A stretch of DNA of 64,000 nt. Origin: Stomorhina lunata (lineage: Eukaryota > Arthropoda > Insecta > Diptera > Rhiniidae). The DNA is taken from assembly GCA_933228675.1 (NCBI GenBank), contig OW121743.1, positions 56,726,906-56,790,905 of the forward strand. The letters are read 5' to 3'. Position numbers and translations under genes: made by a program. The notes under the pieces were generated by a model. The model did not search any database. It had not been told where the DNA came from and saw nothing but the letters and a program-made list of their open reading frames with translations. Positions 35,283-48,484 of the stretch are shown here, piece after piece; positions within the stretch are counted from its first letter, which is position 1; each line of letters begins with the position of its first letter.

Positions 35283-36514
35283 AAATAAAGCTTTTAATCA
35301 AATATGGCTTTAATTATTTCAAAATTTTTGTTACTTTGAAAATTACTTTTGAACAATAAACACTTTAAGTATCAACTGCATGTTTTATTTACTTCAATAA
35401 TTTTGCTCCACTGTTCCATTTTTTATAGCTTTATATGTCTGCGTTTAAATATTCACTCCCTGCTTAAATTACGTCTTATTATTTCCTGTTGTTTAATATT
35501 ACATATTTTTATTTTCCGAACTTTTTATATTGTATTTTATTTTTTTTTTTCACAATTTTCTAAAACTTTCGTCACTCAACTAAAAAACAACAAAATATTT
35601 TCCTTTTTTTTTTTAAGAAGGAACTAAAAAAATATATGACCATATTTTGAAGGGTCTTAAAAAGAATTTTTTCTTTAATAGTTGGTATGAGGGAAAACAT
35701 ACACAGTTAGTTTTTATAATTTTAACATATACAAATACACATACAGAAATATTTACACATGTAAGTATATGCGTATTATGAGATAATCATTCGTCAGGCT
35801 TTTCCTTTTTCCTGTTACAAATATTCACGTTGATATTTCCATTTTCCCTCGTTTAGAGGATTTAGAAACGATTGTTTTCTTTTGTTGCCAACCTTCAAAA
35901 TTATTATAATGATGACATACCACAAGTGGGTAGTAGTGAGTGACCCCACCAGTTACAATAATAACAATCATTGTTTGGGTAGTATCCCTTGTCCTTGTCG
36001 TCATCATCCGAATTGGAGGTCTTAAATTGTTATATCGTTAAAAACTGTGAATTTATGTCATTGTGCGTATTTTTATAAAATATTGTAAAAATATTTATAT
36101 TATTACATTATTATTTGTTGCTGTCGTTGTTACAGAAAGGACATGCACAAATCCATAAATATTTAGTACAAATATTATTTGTAATTTAAATTTTCAGTTT
36201 CATTTATTTTAAGGGTTTTTGTGTGAGTTTTGTATTGAAACCAAAAATTATTGGATTTTGCCATAATTTCCGTTTGATTTAATTTTATACTAAAATAGTT
36301 TATTTTTATATTTTTACACTCAATTTTAATATTTTGTTTTATTTATCTAATAAAAAGGGCGGGTTTAACAAGGAAATTGCAGAAAAAAATAAGTTTTTGT
36401 GAAAATATTATTGATCAGAAAAAATTTAGAAAAAAATTGGGGGACCTTTTTTTTCACGTTATGTATTGAAATACTTAAATTTCTCAAACTTATATGACCA
36501 AAGTTTTATCATGA
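35283..36514. other. AT-rich spacer, nothing recognised
   Basis: No repeat family or gene. The frame at 35349-35627 is hydrophobic because of T-richness. A mixed patch near 35870-36010 has a minus-strand threonine-rich frame without further support. Confidence 0.55.
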
Positions 36515-39085
36515 AATTTTTATAGCAAAAAACTTTCTATAGAAAAATCTTTATACCCAAAAAATTTTCTATCGAAACATTTTTATAATGAAGAATTTTC
36601 TATAGCAAAATACTTACCGAAAAATTTTCTATAGAAAAATTTTTATAACGAAAACTTTTCTATAGAAAAATTTTTATATTAAATAATTTTCTATAGAAAA
36701 ATTTTTATAACGAAAAATTTTCTGTAGAAAAATTTTAAAACAAAAGATTTTCTATAGAAAAATTTTTTATAGAAACATTTTTATAACGAAAAATTTTCTT
36801 TAGAAAAATTTTTATATTAAAAAAATTTCTATAGAAAAATTTTTATAACGAAAAATTTTCTATAGAAAAATTTTAAAACGAAAGATTTTTATAATGAAAA
36901 ATTTTCTATAGAGAAATTTTCTATCGAAAAATTTTTATAATGAAAAATTTTCTATAGAGAAATTCTTATAACGAAAAATTTTCTATAGAAAAATTCTTAT
37001 AACGAAAAATTTTCTATAGAAAAATTTTTATAACGAAAAATTTTCTATAGAAAATATTTTAAAACGAAAAATTTTCTATAGAAAAAATTTTTTATCGAAA
37101 AATCTTTCTATAGAAAAATTTTTTTAACGAAAAATCTTTCTCTAGAAAAATTTTTTTATCGAAAAATTTTCTATAGAAAATTTTTTTTAATAAAAAATTT
37201 TCTATAAAAAAATTTGTTTAACGAAAAATTTTCATAGAAAAATATTTTTAACGAAAAATTTTCATAGAAAAATATCTTTAACGAAAAATTTTGTATAGAA
37301 ATATTTTTATAACGAAAAATTTTCTATAGAACAAGTTTGTATAGAAAAATTTTTATAACGAAAAATTTTGTATAGAAAAATTTTTATAACGAAAAATTTT
37401 GTATAGAAAAATTTTCTCAAGAAAAATTTTTAAAACGAAAAATTTTTATAACGAAAAATTTTCTATAGAAGAATTTTAATAACGAAAAATTTTCTATAGA
37501 AGAATTTTAATAACGAAAAATTTTCTATGGAAAATTTTTATAACGAAAAATTTTCTATAGAAAAATTTTTAAAACGAAAAATTTTTTATAGAAAAAGTTT
37601 TAAAACGAAAAATTTTCTATAGAAAAATTTTTATAACGAAAAATTTTCTATCAAAAAAGAATTATAACGAAAAATTTTCTATAGAAAAATTTGTATAACA
37701 AAAAATTTTTTTAATGAAAAATTTTCTATACAAATATTTTTATAACGAAAAGTTTTCTATAGAACAAGTTTGTATAGAAAAATTGTTATAACGAAAAATT
37801 TTGTATAGAAAAATTTTTATAACGAAAAATTTTGTATAGAAAAATTTTCTACAGAAAAATTTTTAAAACGAAAAATTTTTATAACGAAAAATTTTCTATA
37901 AAAAATTTTAATAACAAAAAATTTTTTATGGAAAAATTTTTATAACGAAAAATTTTCTATAGAAAAATTTTTCAAACGAAAACTTTTCTGTAAGAAAATT
38001 TTTAAACCGAAAAATTTTCTATAGAAAAATTTTTAAAACGAAAAATTTTCTATCAAAAAAGTATTATAACGAAAAATTTTCTATAGAAATTTTCTATAGA
38101 AAAATTTGTATAATGAAAAATTTTCTATAGAAAAATTTTAAAATCGAAAAATTTTCTACAGATAAATTTTTAAAACGAAAAATTTTCTGTAGAAAAAGTT
38201 TTAAAACGAAAAATTTTCTATCAAAAAAGAATTATAACGAAAAAGTTTCTATAGAAAACTTTTTATAACGAAAAATTTTCTATAAATTTTCGTACCGAAA
38301 AATTTTATATTGCGAAAAATTTTTTATAGAAAAATTTGTATAACGAAAAATTTTCTATAGAAAAATTTTCTAAAGAAAAATTTTAATAACGAAAAATTTT
38401 GTATAGAAAAATTTTGTAAAGAAAAACTTTTATAACGAAAAATTTTGTATAGAAACATTTTTATAAGGAAAAATTTTGTACAGAAACATTTTGATAACGA
38501 AAAATTTTGTACAGAAAAATTTGAGTACCAAAAAATTTTCTATAGAAAAATTTTAATACCGAAAAATTTTCAATAGAAAAATTTTTATACCGAAAAATTT
38601 TCTATAGAAAAATTTTTATACCGAAAAATTTTCTATAGAAAAATTTTTATACCGAAAAATTTTCTAAAGAAAAATTTTTATACCGAAAAATTTTCTATAG
38701 AAAATTTTTACACCGAAAAATTTTCTGTGGAAAAATTTTCTATAGAAAAATATTTATATCGAAAAATTTTCTATAGAAAATTTTTGTACCGAAAAATTTT
38801 CTATAGAAAAATTTTCTTTAGAAAAATTTTTATACCGAAAAATTTTCTATAGAAAATTTTTTATAACGAAATATTTTCTATAGAAAAATTTTTATAACGA
38901 AAAATTTTCTATAGAAAAATTTTTATAACGAAAAATTTTCTATGGAAAAATTTTTATACCGAAAAATTTTTATATTGAAAAATTTTATATAGAAAAATAT
39001 TCTATAGAAAAATTTTTATACCGAAAAATTTTCTATAAAAAATAAATTTTTTCTGTATAAAAATTTTTCTATAGAAAATTTTAAA
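36515..39085. repeat. Palindrome array, 31-bp period, linker ATAACG / ATACCG
   Basis: Core TTTTCTATAGAAAA with linker 'ttttATAACGaaaaa'; towards the right end (38545-38960) the linker is ATACCG. Units are heterogeneous: AAAACG linkers, GTATAG cores (37270-37440 and 37790-37850) and short core-to-core steps are common. A block with GAACAAGTTTGTATAG recurs at about 37329 and 37763, suggesting internal duplication of about 434 bp. Confidence 0.95.
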
Positions 39086-39796
39086 TAGTCTTAGTCCGTC
39101 TATAGGCAGCCTTGGGGTTAATATAAAAACATAGCAGATGAAAATAACAACAACAATTTCACGATCCAAATCCTTCACTAACAATTTAATATAAATGACA
39201 TTATTTAACACCTTCTTTTCGCTAGATTAACATAATATTATTTATTTTAAAACCCAAAAATTAAATCAAGCATATTCTAAAATTATAACAAACTAATAAT
39301 TTTCTAAACTTAGTAATACGTTTTTTTTGTGTTTCACCAGAAAAAATTGTAAAATATTTAATAATTTAGATGTTAATTTGTTTATCTCTATAATTATTTT
39401 TGGTATTTTATAATGAGTATCATAAGCGCCTGAACTTTCATAAATTAATAAATCGCACATTCACACCTTCAAAATTTCACAACAGAAAAAGTTTGCTTTT
39501 CTGCCATAATTAAGCTCTTGACCAAATTTTAGTAAATAGTAAATTAAACCACTAAAATATTACATTTACATATATTTTCCATTATATATACATTCATATA
39601 TAGACAAATACATAATTTATGAATTTACCCATGAGGTATTTTCAATGACGGAAGTTAAGTACGTGAAAAAGGCTTTAATTCATCATACATCCTGTGTAAC
39701 ATAAGAAAAAGTATTTCCTTTAAATGTCGCGAAAGTGTCTTTTGGAATAGATATTAGTCAGTTCCTGTTTAGAGTAGAACAAAACATTTTTAAACA
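39086..39796. other. AT-rich spacer, nothing recognised
   Basis: No gene or repeat family identified. It separates the 36.5-39.1 kb array from the MITE-like element. Confidence 0.6.
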
Positions 39797-40098
39797 GGGG
39801 CCAAATTACCGCATTCGATACGATCGAAATCTTAAATATTTTTAAAACTTTTGTATAGCATACTTTAAGGATAATCAAAATTATTTAAAAGATACACAGT
39901 TTACTATACATTTTTTTAAGTTATTTGCCAAACGATGAACAATAGTAAAAGAGTTTTAATTGAACAATATATATTTTTAAAAACGAATCAGTAAACGTTT
40001 TGCATCAAAGTAACTTTGAACATCCCTAAATTATACTTCACAATATTTGCTTAAAAGTCTAAGTTTTCGATCGATATCGAATGCGGTAATTTGGCCCC
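39797..40098. mobile_element. MITE-like element, 302 bp, about 33-bp terminal inverted repeats
   Basis: Begins GGGGCCAAATTACCGCATTC and ends with the exact inverse. The inverted match extends about 33 bp with a single indel (GATACGATCGAAA versus the inverse of TTTCGATCGATATC). The interior is AT-rich and non-coding. The only conspicuous flanking bases are CA on the left and AG on the right; no clear target duplication. Superfamily not assigned. Its ends look much better preserved than the other elements here. Confidence 0.88.
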
Positions 40099-40720
40099 AG
40101 GTTTTGACTCATTTGTCATCGAGAAAATATTTTCATTAACCAAATATGAGAATAGTTGGTTATTAACAATATTTACTAAAATTCGTTTACTATTCACATT
40201 CGCCTCTGAAAATGTTTATTGGGCTTCTTACACATAAAGCACGATTTTAAAATTATTAAATCAACAGTAATTAGTGTTATTTAACAAAAATGCCATAAAA
40301 TTAATTGAATTTTTCAATAATTCTGGCCAATAAAACAATAAACTCTTGTTGTTCATATTTGTTATCTTCGACATGTTTGAACATGCATGTATGCATGTAT
40401 GAGTTATTGTTCGAACACTCCTTTTGTGTTTAAGTGGTTGTTTTATACTTTTTATAATGCAATTCACATGATTCCCTGTGGTGTTGAATTGTAATGACTG
40501 TAATGGATGAAAAAAATTGTGAAAATATACATATGTACATATGCTTAAGTATATTATCATAAATTAAATATATTTTTTTATATGTATGTACATTAAAATT
40601 TCGACTATGAGATACATAGGTTTCTATAAACTACTCTAATTAATAATTTTCGGTAATAATGTTAGTTTGATTAACTTTGAAATAAAAATAAGAAATGAAA
40701 AACCTCTTAGTTCGCTTTTA
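40099..40720. other. AT-rich spacer, nothing recognised
   Basis: Contains ATGCATGTATGCATGTATGA near 40383 and a minus-strand frame at 40261-40560 with no recognisable domain. Confidence 0.55.
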
Positions 40721-41640
<920 letters not shown>

Positions 41641-42884
41641 TCTTTTAGTCTGCTGAAATCTAGATTGCGAAGCTCTTGCAGATTGTATCAACGAGAATTA
41701 TGTAAAACCAGATCATAAACAACTGAGATATATGCTTGATCTAAGCCAAGTTATGCTAGCCTTCTGACACTACTCCCATCATTAGTGAATAGGTTGATTT
41801 CAGTCTCGGGTGATAGGTTTTCTGACTTTCGAGTTGATACATTCGTATGGAAGGACGGAATTTAATTGAGAATTTACAAATTCTCAATTTTCTACGTCGC
41901 ACAGTGCTTCAGGACCGTTTTTTATTGGCCAAAACTTTGTAATTTTTTGATTTACTTACATACATAAATACTTACATATTTCTTAGTAAATGTAAATGAT
42001 AGAATGTAATGATAGAATATAGGTTTTGGCCAATGAAAATTGATTCGTAGCCACCGTGAGTCGGTTTTTATTGCCTTGCCATATAGATCGCAGATCACAT
42101 GATGTTCTTGCTTCGGTAATTATGGCTATTGCAATTGGATGCACTCGTATCTATTTTAAGACCCGGATATTGTAGGTGGTAACTTGTCGTTTCTGTTTAG
42201 AGATCAAGGCCAAGAAGATGTGATAATGATAGAAATCATAATGAGTATACAAGACTAAGTGAAGTAGGGTATCATAAGGACCCTGACCACATGCTGAGCT
42301 TACGTTGTGGACATCACTGTCTATGCGGGAGCAAAAGATGTTTAATATATTGCTCCAGATATCAATTGTACCAAAACGACTCTTGTTTTCCTCAACAAGT
42401 TCTTTTCTTCTTCTGATAGGGGCAAAAATGTATGCTATAACATGAAATCGGGGAGTTCGTTGCATCGCTATGAATGTCGCTGCCATGTAAGAGATATGAT
42501 CTTATGGATCAAGTACACATCTACGTTTGCTCATACTCAGACATGGGATGATCTTAACTGATATGTCTTAAGGAAAGCTCTAATAATGTAGTGCTAAAGT
42601 TTAGAGGATTTCTCCGATGATATCGGATCTTTACTGAAAATATCTTGGTATTCTAGTGAAGATGATGTGGTGAGGAAATTGTTCTTAGTGCTGCATTTTG
42701 TCAACATTAGATATTTCTCCACTGTGTATCACTTAGCGACGCTGACTACACCGAGGCAGCATAATTTGCCACATACATGTATGTGATAGGTAGACAGCTT
42801 TGTCCATTCCCAAATTACTGCCAGTTAGTGAAAATGTGCGAAAGAATTCGTGCTGCGAAATTTCTTGTTTGATTCGACTGTTTT
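41641..42884. other. Less AT-rich block, possibly decayed retrotransposon, unassigned
   Basis: This block is visibly richer in G and C than its surroundings and lies directly before a reverse transcriptase fragment. The best frame is on the minus strand at 42151-42486 (111 codons, with FAPIRRRKELVEENKSRFGT). I do not recognise it. An inverted pair ATTGGCCAAAAC / GTTTTGGCCAAT at 41924-42034 and a tight palindrome ATTGAGAATTTACAAATTCT near 41857-41890 are present. Confidence 0.4.
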
Positions 42885-42940
42885 TATACCCACCATCAAA
42901 GATTGTCATTCCGTTTGTAACATCCTTAATATTACCTACT
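42885..42940 (+). repeat. Short dispersed module, inverse of 9773-9862
   Basis: TACCCACCATCAAAGATTGT then CATTCCGTTTGTAACATC. Shares the CCACCATCAAA and GATTGTCATTCC blocks with the inverse of 9800-9860 but lacks the 18 bases between them. Confidence 0.45.
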
Positions 42941-42954
42941 TACACTAACTGTTC

Positions 42955-43412
42955 CATCTTGAGTAGTATTGGTACACTTCTTTCTACTCCAGAAGAACAA
43001 TTAATAATGGATGGAACACTAAACAACCGGATTAACACCACTGGCTAAAGTGCATAACGAAACCAAACATGACAGCATATTTAACGCAATCTAAGACAGT
43101 CCAACAAAAATACAAGAAGTGAAGAACGCCATTAAAAGCCTTAAACGCAAAAAGGCAGCGGGCAATGACAATATCTCAGCAAAGATGCATTTATGTAATG
43201 TTGAAGGATCTTCGAAATTGTAGTACGTATTTGAGAGTAAAAAATGGGAAGAAGAACCTTTGCCAGCCTCCTGGAACTAAGGTATATTAGTCAAAATATC
43301 AAAAATGGGTAACCCCAAAGACTGAAATAACTACAGGGGTACAACACTTTTCCCAATACTGAGCAAAATACTATGTCGTGTAATTTTGAATAGAATATCC
43401 TACGAAGTTTCC
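42955..43412 (+). pseudogene. Reverse transcriptase N-terminal fragment of a second non-LTR element
   Basis: The first part reads GTLLSTPEEQL, typical of the linker just before the reverse transcriptase domain in several LINE families. After a frame change comes EVKNAIKSLKRKKAAGNDNI (43117-43180), then WEEEPLPASWN, VKISKMGNPKD and NNYRGTTLFPILSKILCRVI to about 43400. In-frame stops and frame changes are present. The piece stops before the catalytic motifs, where the palindrome array begins. I suspect an RTE- or CR1-like origin, but the clade is not secure. It is a different family from the element at 10.6-12.1 kb. Confidence 0.8.
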
Positions 43413-43414
43413 TC

Positions 43415-46400
43415 CTTTTATAGAAAAATTTTTGAAAAAAAATTTTATAGAAAAATTTTTGATAAAAAATTTTTATAGAAAAATTTTTGATAAAAAACTA
43501 TTTTGTAGAAAAATTTTAGATAAAAAATTTTTATAGAAAAATTTTTGATAAAAAATTTTTATAGAAAAATTTTTGATAAAGAATTTTTATAGAAAAATTT
43601 TAGATAAAAAATTTTTATAGAAAAATTTTGATAAATCTTTTTTATAGAAAAATTTTGATGAAAAATTTTTATAGAGAAATTTTTGATAAAAAATTTCTAT
43701 AGCAAAATTTTTGATAAAAAATTTCTATAGCAAAATTTTTGATAAAAAAATTTTTATAGAAAAATTTTTGAAAAAAAATTTTTATAGAAAAATTTTTCTA
43801 GAAAAATTTTTATAAAAAAATTTTTATAAAAAATTTTTGATAAAAAATTTTTATAGAAAAATTTTTGATAAAAAATTTTTATAGAAAAATTTTTGATAAA
43901 AAATTTTTATAGAAAAATTTTTGATAAAAAATTTTTATAGAATAATTTTTGATAAAAAATTTTTATGGAAAAATTTTTGATAAAAAATTTTTATAGAAAA
44001 ATTTTTGATACAAAATTTTTATAGAAAAATTTTTGATAAAAAATTTTTATAGAAAAATTTTTGATAAAAAATTTTTATAGAAAAATTTTTGATAAAAAAT
44101 TTTTATAGAATAATTTTTGATAAAAAATTTTTATGGAAAAATTTTTGATAAAAAATTTTTATAGAAAAATTTTTGATACAAAATTTTTATAGAAAAATTT
44201 TTGATACAAAATTTTTATAGAAAAATTTTTGATACAAAATTTTTATAGAAAAATTTTTGATAAAAAATTTTTATAGAAAAATTTTTGATAAAAAATTTTT
44301 ATAGAAAAATTTTTGATAAAAAATTTTTATAGAAAAATTTTGATAAATCTTTTTTATAGAAAAATTTTGATAAATCTTTTTTATAGAAAAATTTTGATAA
44401 AAAATTTTTATAGAAAAATTTTTGATAAAAAATTTTTGATAAAAAATTTTTGATAAAAAATTTTTGATAAAAATATTTATTCAAAAAGATTTATATAAAA
44501 ATTTTTATATAAAAATTTTTGATAAAAATTTTTATATAAAAATTTTTGATAAAAAATTTTCATAGAAAAATTTTTGATAAAAAATTATTTTATAGAAAAG
44601 TTTTTGATAAAAAAAATTTGTATACAAAAATGTTTTATACAAAAATTTTTGATAGAAAAATTTTTAATAAAAAAATTTTTTATAGAAAAATTATTGATAA
44701 AAAATTTTTATAGAAAAATTTTTGATAAAAAATTTTTATAGAAAAATTTTTGATAAAAAATTTTTATAGAAAAATTTTTGATAAAAATTTTTTTAGAAAA
44801 ATTTTTGATAAAAAATTTTTTTAGAAAAATTTTTGATAAAAAATTTTTATAGAAAAATTTTTGATAAAAAATTTTTATAGAAAAATTTTTGATAAAAAAT
44901 TTTTATAGAAAAAATTTTGATTAAAAATTTTTATAGAAAAATTTTTGATAAAAAATTTTTATAGAAAAATTTTGATTAAAAATTTTTATAGAAAAATTTT
45001 TGATAAAAAATTTTTATAGAAAAGTTTTTGATAAAAAATGTTTATAGAAAAATTTTTGATAAAAAATTTTTATAGCAAAAATTTTGAAAAAAAATTTTTG
45101 GAAAAAAATTTTTGATAAAAAATTTTTATAGAAAAGTTTTTGATAAAAAATGTTTATAGAAAAATTTTTGATAAAAAATTTTTATAGCAAAAATTTTGAA
45201 AAAAAATTTTTGGAAAAAAATTTTTGATAAAAAATTTTTATAGAAAAATTTTTGATAAAAAATTTTTATAGAAAAATTTTTGATAAAAAATTTTTATAGA
45301 AAAATTTTTGATAAAAAATTTTTATAGAAAAAATTTTGATTAAAAATTTTTATAGAAAAATTTTTGATAAAAAATTTTTATAGAAAAATTTTGATTAAAA
45401 ATTTTTATAGAAAAATTTTTGATAAAAAATTTTTATAGAAAAGTTTTTGATAAAAAATGTTTATAGAAAAATTTTTGATAAAAAATTTTTATAGCAAAAA
45501 TTTTGAAAAAAAATTTTTGGAAAAAAATTTTTGATAAAAAATTTTTATAGAAAAGTTTTTGATAAAAAATGTTTATAGAAAAATTTTTGATAAAAAATTT
45601 TTATAGCAAAAATTTTTGGAAAAAAATTTTTGATAAAAAATTTTTATAGAAAAATTTTTGATAAAAAATTTTTATAGAAAAATTTTTGATAAAAAATTTT
45701 TATAGAAAAATTTTTGATAAAAAATTTTTATAGAAAAATTTTTGATAAAAAATTTTTATAGAAAAATTTTTGATAACAAATTTTTATAGAAAAATTTTTG
45801 AAAAAAAATTTTTATAGAAAAATTTTTGATAAAAATTTTTATAGAAAAATTTTTGATAAAAATTTTGATAAAAATTTTTGATAAAAATTTTGATAAAAAT
45901 TTTTTATAGAAAAATTTTTGAAAAAAATGTTTATAGAAAAATTTTTGATAAAAAATTTTTCTAAAAAAAATTTTTATAGAAAAATTTTTGATAAAAAATT
46001 TTTATAGAAAAATTTGTATAAAAAATTTTTATAGAAAAATTTGTATAAAAAATTTTTATAGAAAAATTTTTGATAGAAAATTTTCTAAAAAATTTTCAAT
46101 CAAAATTTTCTATAGAAAAATTTTTGATAAAAAATTTTCTATAGAAAAGTTTTTGATAAAAAATTTTTATAGAAAAATTTTTGATAAAAAATTTTTATAG
46201 AAAAATTTTTGATAAAAAATTTTTTTTTATAGAAAAATTTTTGATAAAAAATTTTTATAGAAAAAGTTTTGATAAAAAATTTGTACAGAAAAATTTTTGA
46301 TAAAAAATTTTTATATTATTATTTTATATTATTATTTTTATATTTTGGATAAAAAATTTTTATAGAAAAATTTTTGATAAAAAATTTTTATAGAAAAATT

Positions 46401-46612
46401 TTTGATAAAAAATTTTTATAGAAAAATTTTTGATAAAAAATTTTTATAAAAAAATTTTTGATAAAAAATTTTTATATTATTATTATATATTATTATTTTT
46501 ATATTTTTGATAAAAAATTGTTATCAAAAAATTTTTGATAAAAAATTTTTATAGAAACATTTTTGATAAAAAATTTGTATAGAATAATTTTTGATAAAAA
46601 TTTTTTATAGAG
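43415..46612. repeat. Palindrome-derived array, 28-bp period, core TTTTTATAGAAAAA
   Basis: About 110 units of TTTTTATAGAAAAATTTTTG plus ATAAAAAA, period 28 bp (for example 44048 to 44076). The cytosine of the core is lost across almost the whole array, so the core is no longer a perfect palindrome; a few CTATAG cores survive at 46105-46145. Higher-order blocks marked by ATAGCAAAAATTTTGAAAAA recur near 45072, 45184 and 45491. TTATTATTATTTT interruptions occur near 46315 and 46485. It follows directly on the reverse transcriptase fragment. Confidence 0.96.
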
Positions 46613-47312
46613 GCTTTCGGTCTGTCTAAATTGGGGCTAATCCTCCTGAAGAGATGGCTTAACCAACCATCGAAACGCATCAAGGAATTTGGTTTCTCCG
46701 CAAACATTTTTTGGCTTTTTATCAATAAATTGGTCTGTTACATTAATAAATAAATGTAAAAGATTTGGGATCAAATGCGAATACTCTTGTTTTTGAAAAA
46801 AAAAAAAATATAGAAAAATTTTTGATAAAAAACTATTTTATAGAAAATTTTTTGATAAAAAACTATTTTATAGAAAAATTTTTGATAAAAAAATTTTTTA
46901 TACAAAATTTTTTTATACAAAAATTTTTGAGAGAAAAATTTTTAATAAAAGAAATTTTTATAAAAAATTTTTGATAGAAAAATTTTTGGCAAAAAAAAAA
47001 CATAGAAAAATATTTGATAAAAAAAATTTCTATAGAAAATTTTCTATAAAGAAATTTTGTAGAAAATTTTTCTATAAAAAAAATTTCCATAGAAAAATTT
47101 TTGACAAAATAACGAAATTTTTAATAAAATAATTTTTTATAGAAAATTTATTGATAAAAATATTTTAAAAAAATGAAGTAGAGATCTTTTTCTTTTTAAA
47201 ACGTAAGAACTACACATTGAAAAAAAACCCTTTTTAGTTAAAAGTATAAAAAATTGGCAAATCTACCAACTATTTTTTTGTTCTGTTCTCTTTGCGCCGG
47301 CATTCAGTTATT
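46613..47312 (+). mobile_element. REP-C element with internal palindrome array, copy 2
   Basis: Left module 46613-46800 (GGTCTGTCTAAATTGGGGCT, TCCTGAAGAGATGGCTTAAC, TTTGGTTTCTCCGCAAACAT), internal array 46805-47165, right module 47166-47312 (AAGAACTACACATTGAAAAA, TCTCTTTGCGCCGG). Collinear with 7485-8105. The CGGCTGCA..GAATGTGG start of the left module is missing here, replaced by the end of the 43.4-46.6 kb array. Confidence 0.82.
46805..47165. repeat. Palindrome array inside REP-C copy 2, irregular
   Basis: Diverged units: TTTTATAGAAAA, TTTTATACAAAA, CTATAGAAAATTTTCTATAA with GATAAAAAA linkers. Less regular than the neighbouring array even though the linker type is similar. Confidence 0.9.
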
Positions 47313-48484
47313 GTGTTCCAAAAACTAAAGAATATTATAAAAAGTGTGAAAATAGCAGCTTTAGGTGATCACTTGTATTAATTTTTTTTTAATTTTCAAA
47401 CCTTTATTGTTCCTACAAATTTATTAAATTACTTTAGAAAATTGTTTAACTTTTTACTGCAGCATTTAAATATTAATGACTTCGAACCTACATGTGATCA
47501 TAAAGCACATGTAAAATATGTATGTATGTAAATTTGTATAAATGAGTTCAATAGCAAATGTCAGTATGTTTGGGAAGTTATTAATTATGCGAGAACTAAA
47601 TACATGTTCATGTCAAATACAAGCATTTAAGATACACACACACATATTAAGTCACATACTTAAACGCATATAATTACTATCATATACATATTTACATGCA
47701 TTATATTAAGTACTTAGACACGTGTTTAAGAATTTAAAACAGAACAGAACCGAACCGAATATTACATTCCTGAATACATGAAAATTTCACTACTTTACAT
47801 AAATACATGTAAACTTACACATAATTATACACATTTACATACAATGAATATATGAACGCAAGTATTAATTTATTAATATTTATTGAGCCTTTTGTATATA
47901 ACAGATAGCCCTTAATTTTATACATAAATATTATTCGTATTCTATATTTTACTTATGTAGAGTTAAATGCCATACATTTAACATAAGTAAAATAGTATTG
48001 TTTATTGTTTACATAATATCAAATACATGTGTCTATAAAAGGATAATTATTGTGTCATAAAAGGAAACATTAATTTCGCTCTTTGTATTTTATGTAAAAG
48101 TCATAAGGACGAAAAGCCGAGAATATTCTATAATAAAAAGCATATTTTTAATTATAATTGCTATTATTGTTTCTCTTATATTGTGTTGGGATATGAATGT
48201 AACAAAATTTATGTGAATTTATATAAAAATTTATTAATTTAATAAAAAGTAAATAAATAAAAAAAAAATAAGTTTAACTCAGAAAATTCACATAAATAAA
48301 CATTCATGAGGATATAAATAAAATTTTATTACTGACAGTAATTTTACTTCGCCAGAAAAGTAATGTCATTGAAAATAAACTGTGGAATAAAAACTTAATT
48401 GATAAAAAGTGTTTGTATGTATGTGTAATTAAATAAAAAGGACACTTTGTCTAAAGCAGTTGGTGCTTTGATGGTTTTGTTTCC
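47313..48484. other. AT-rich spacer with one hairpin
   Basis: No gene. At 47945-47994 a 20-bp stem (TATTTTACTTATGT plus TAAATG, inverse on the right) folds with a five-base bulge and a small loop. Many ACATACAT-type phrases. A run of A/T-only sequence around 48230-48280. Confidence 0.6.

Noticed and set aside
42151..42486. 111-codon minus-strand frame as a gene
   Set aside because: No recognisable domain, no splice or promoter support, and it lies next to a decayed retrotransposon. Recorded only as part of an unassigned block.
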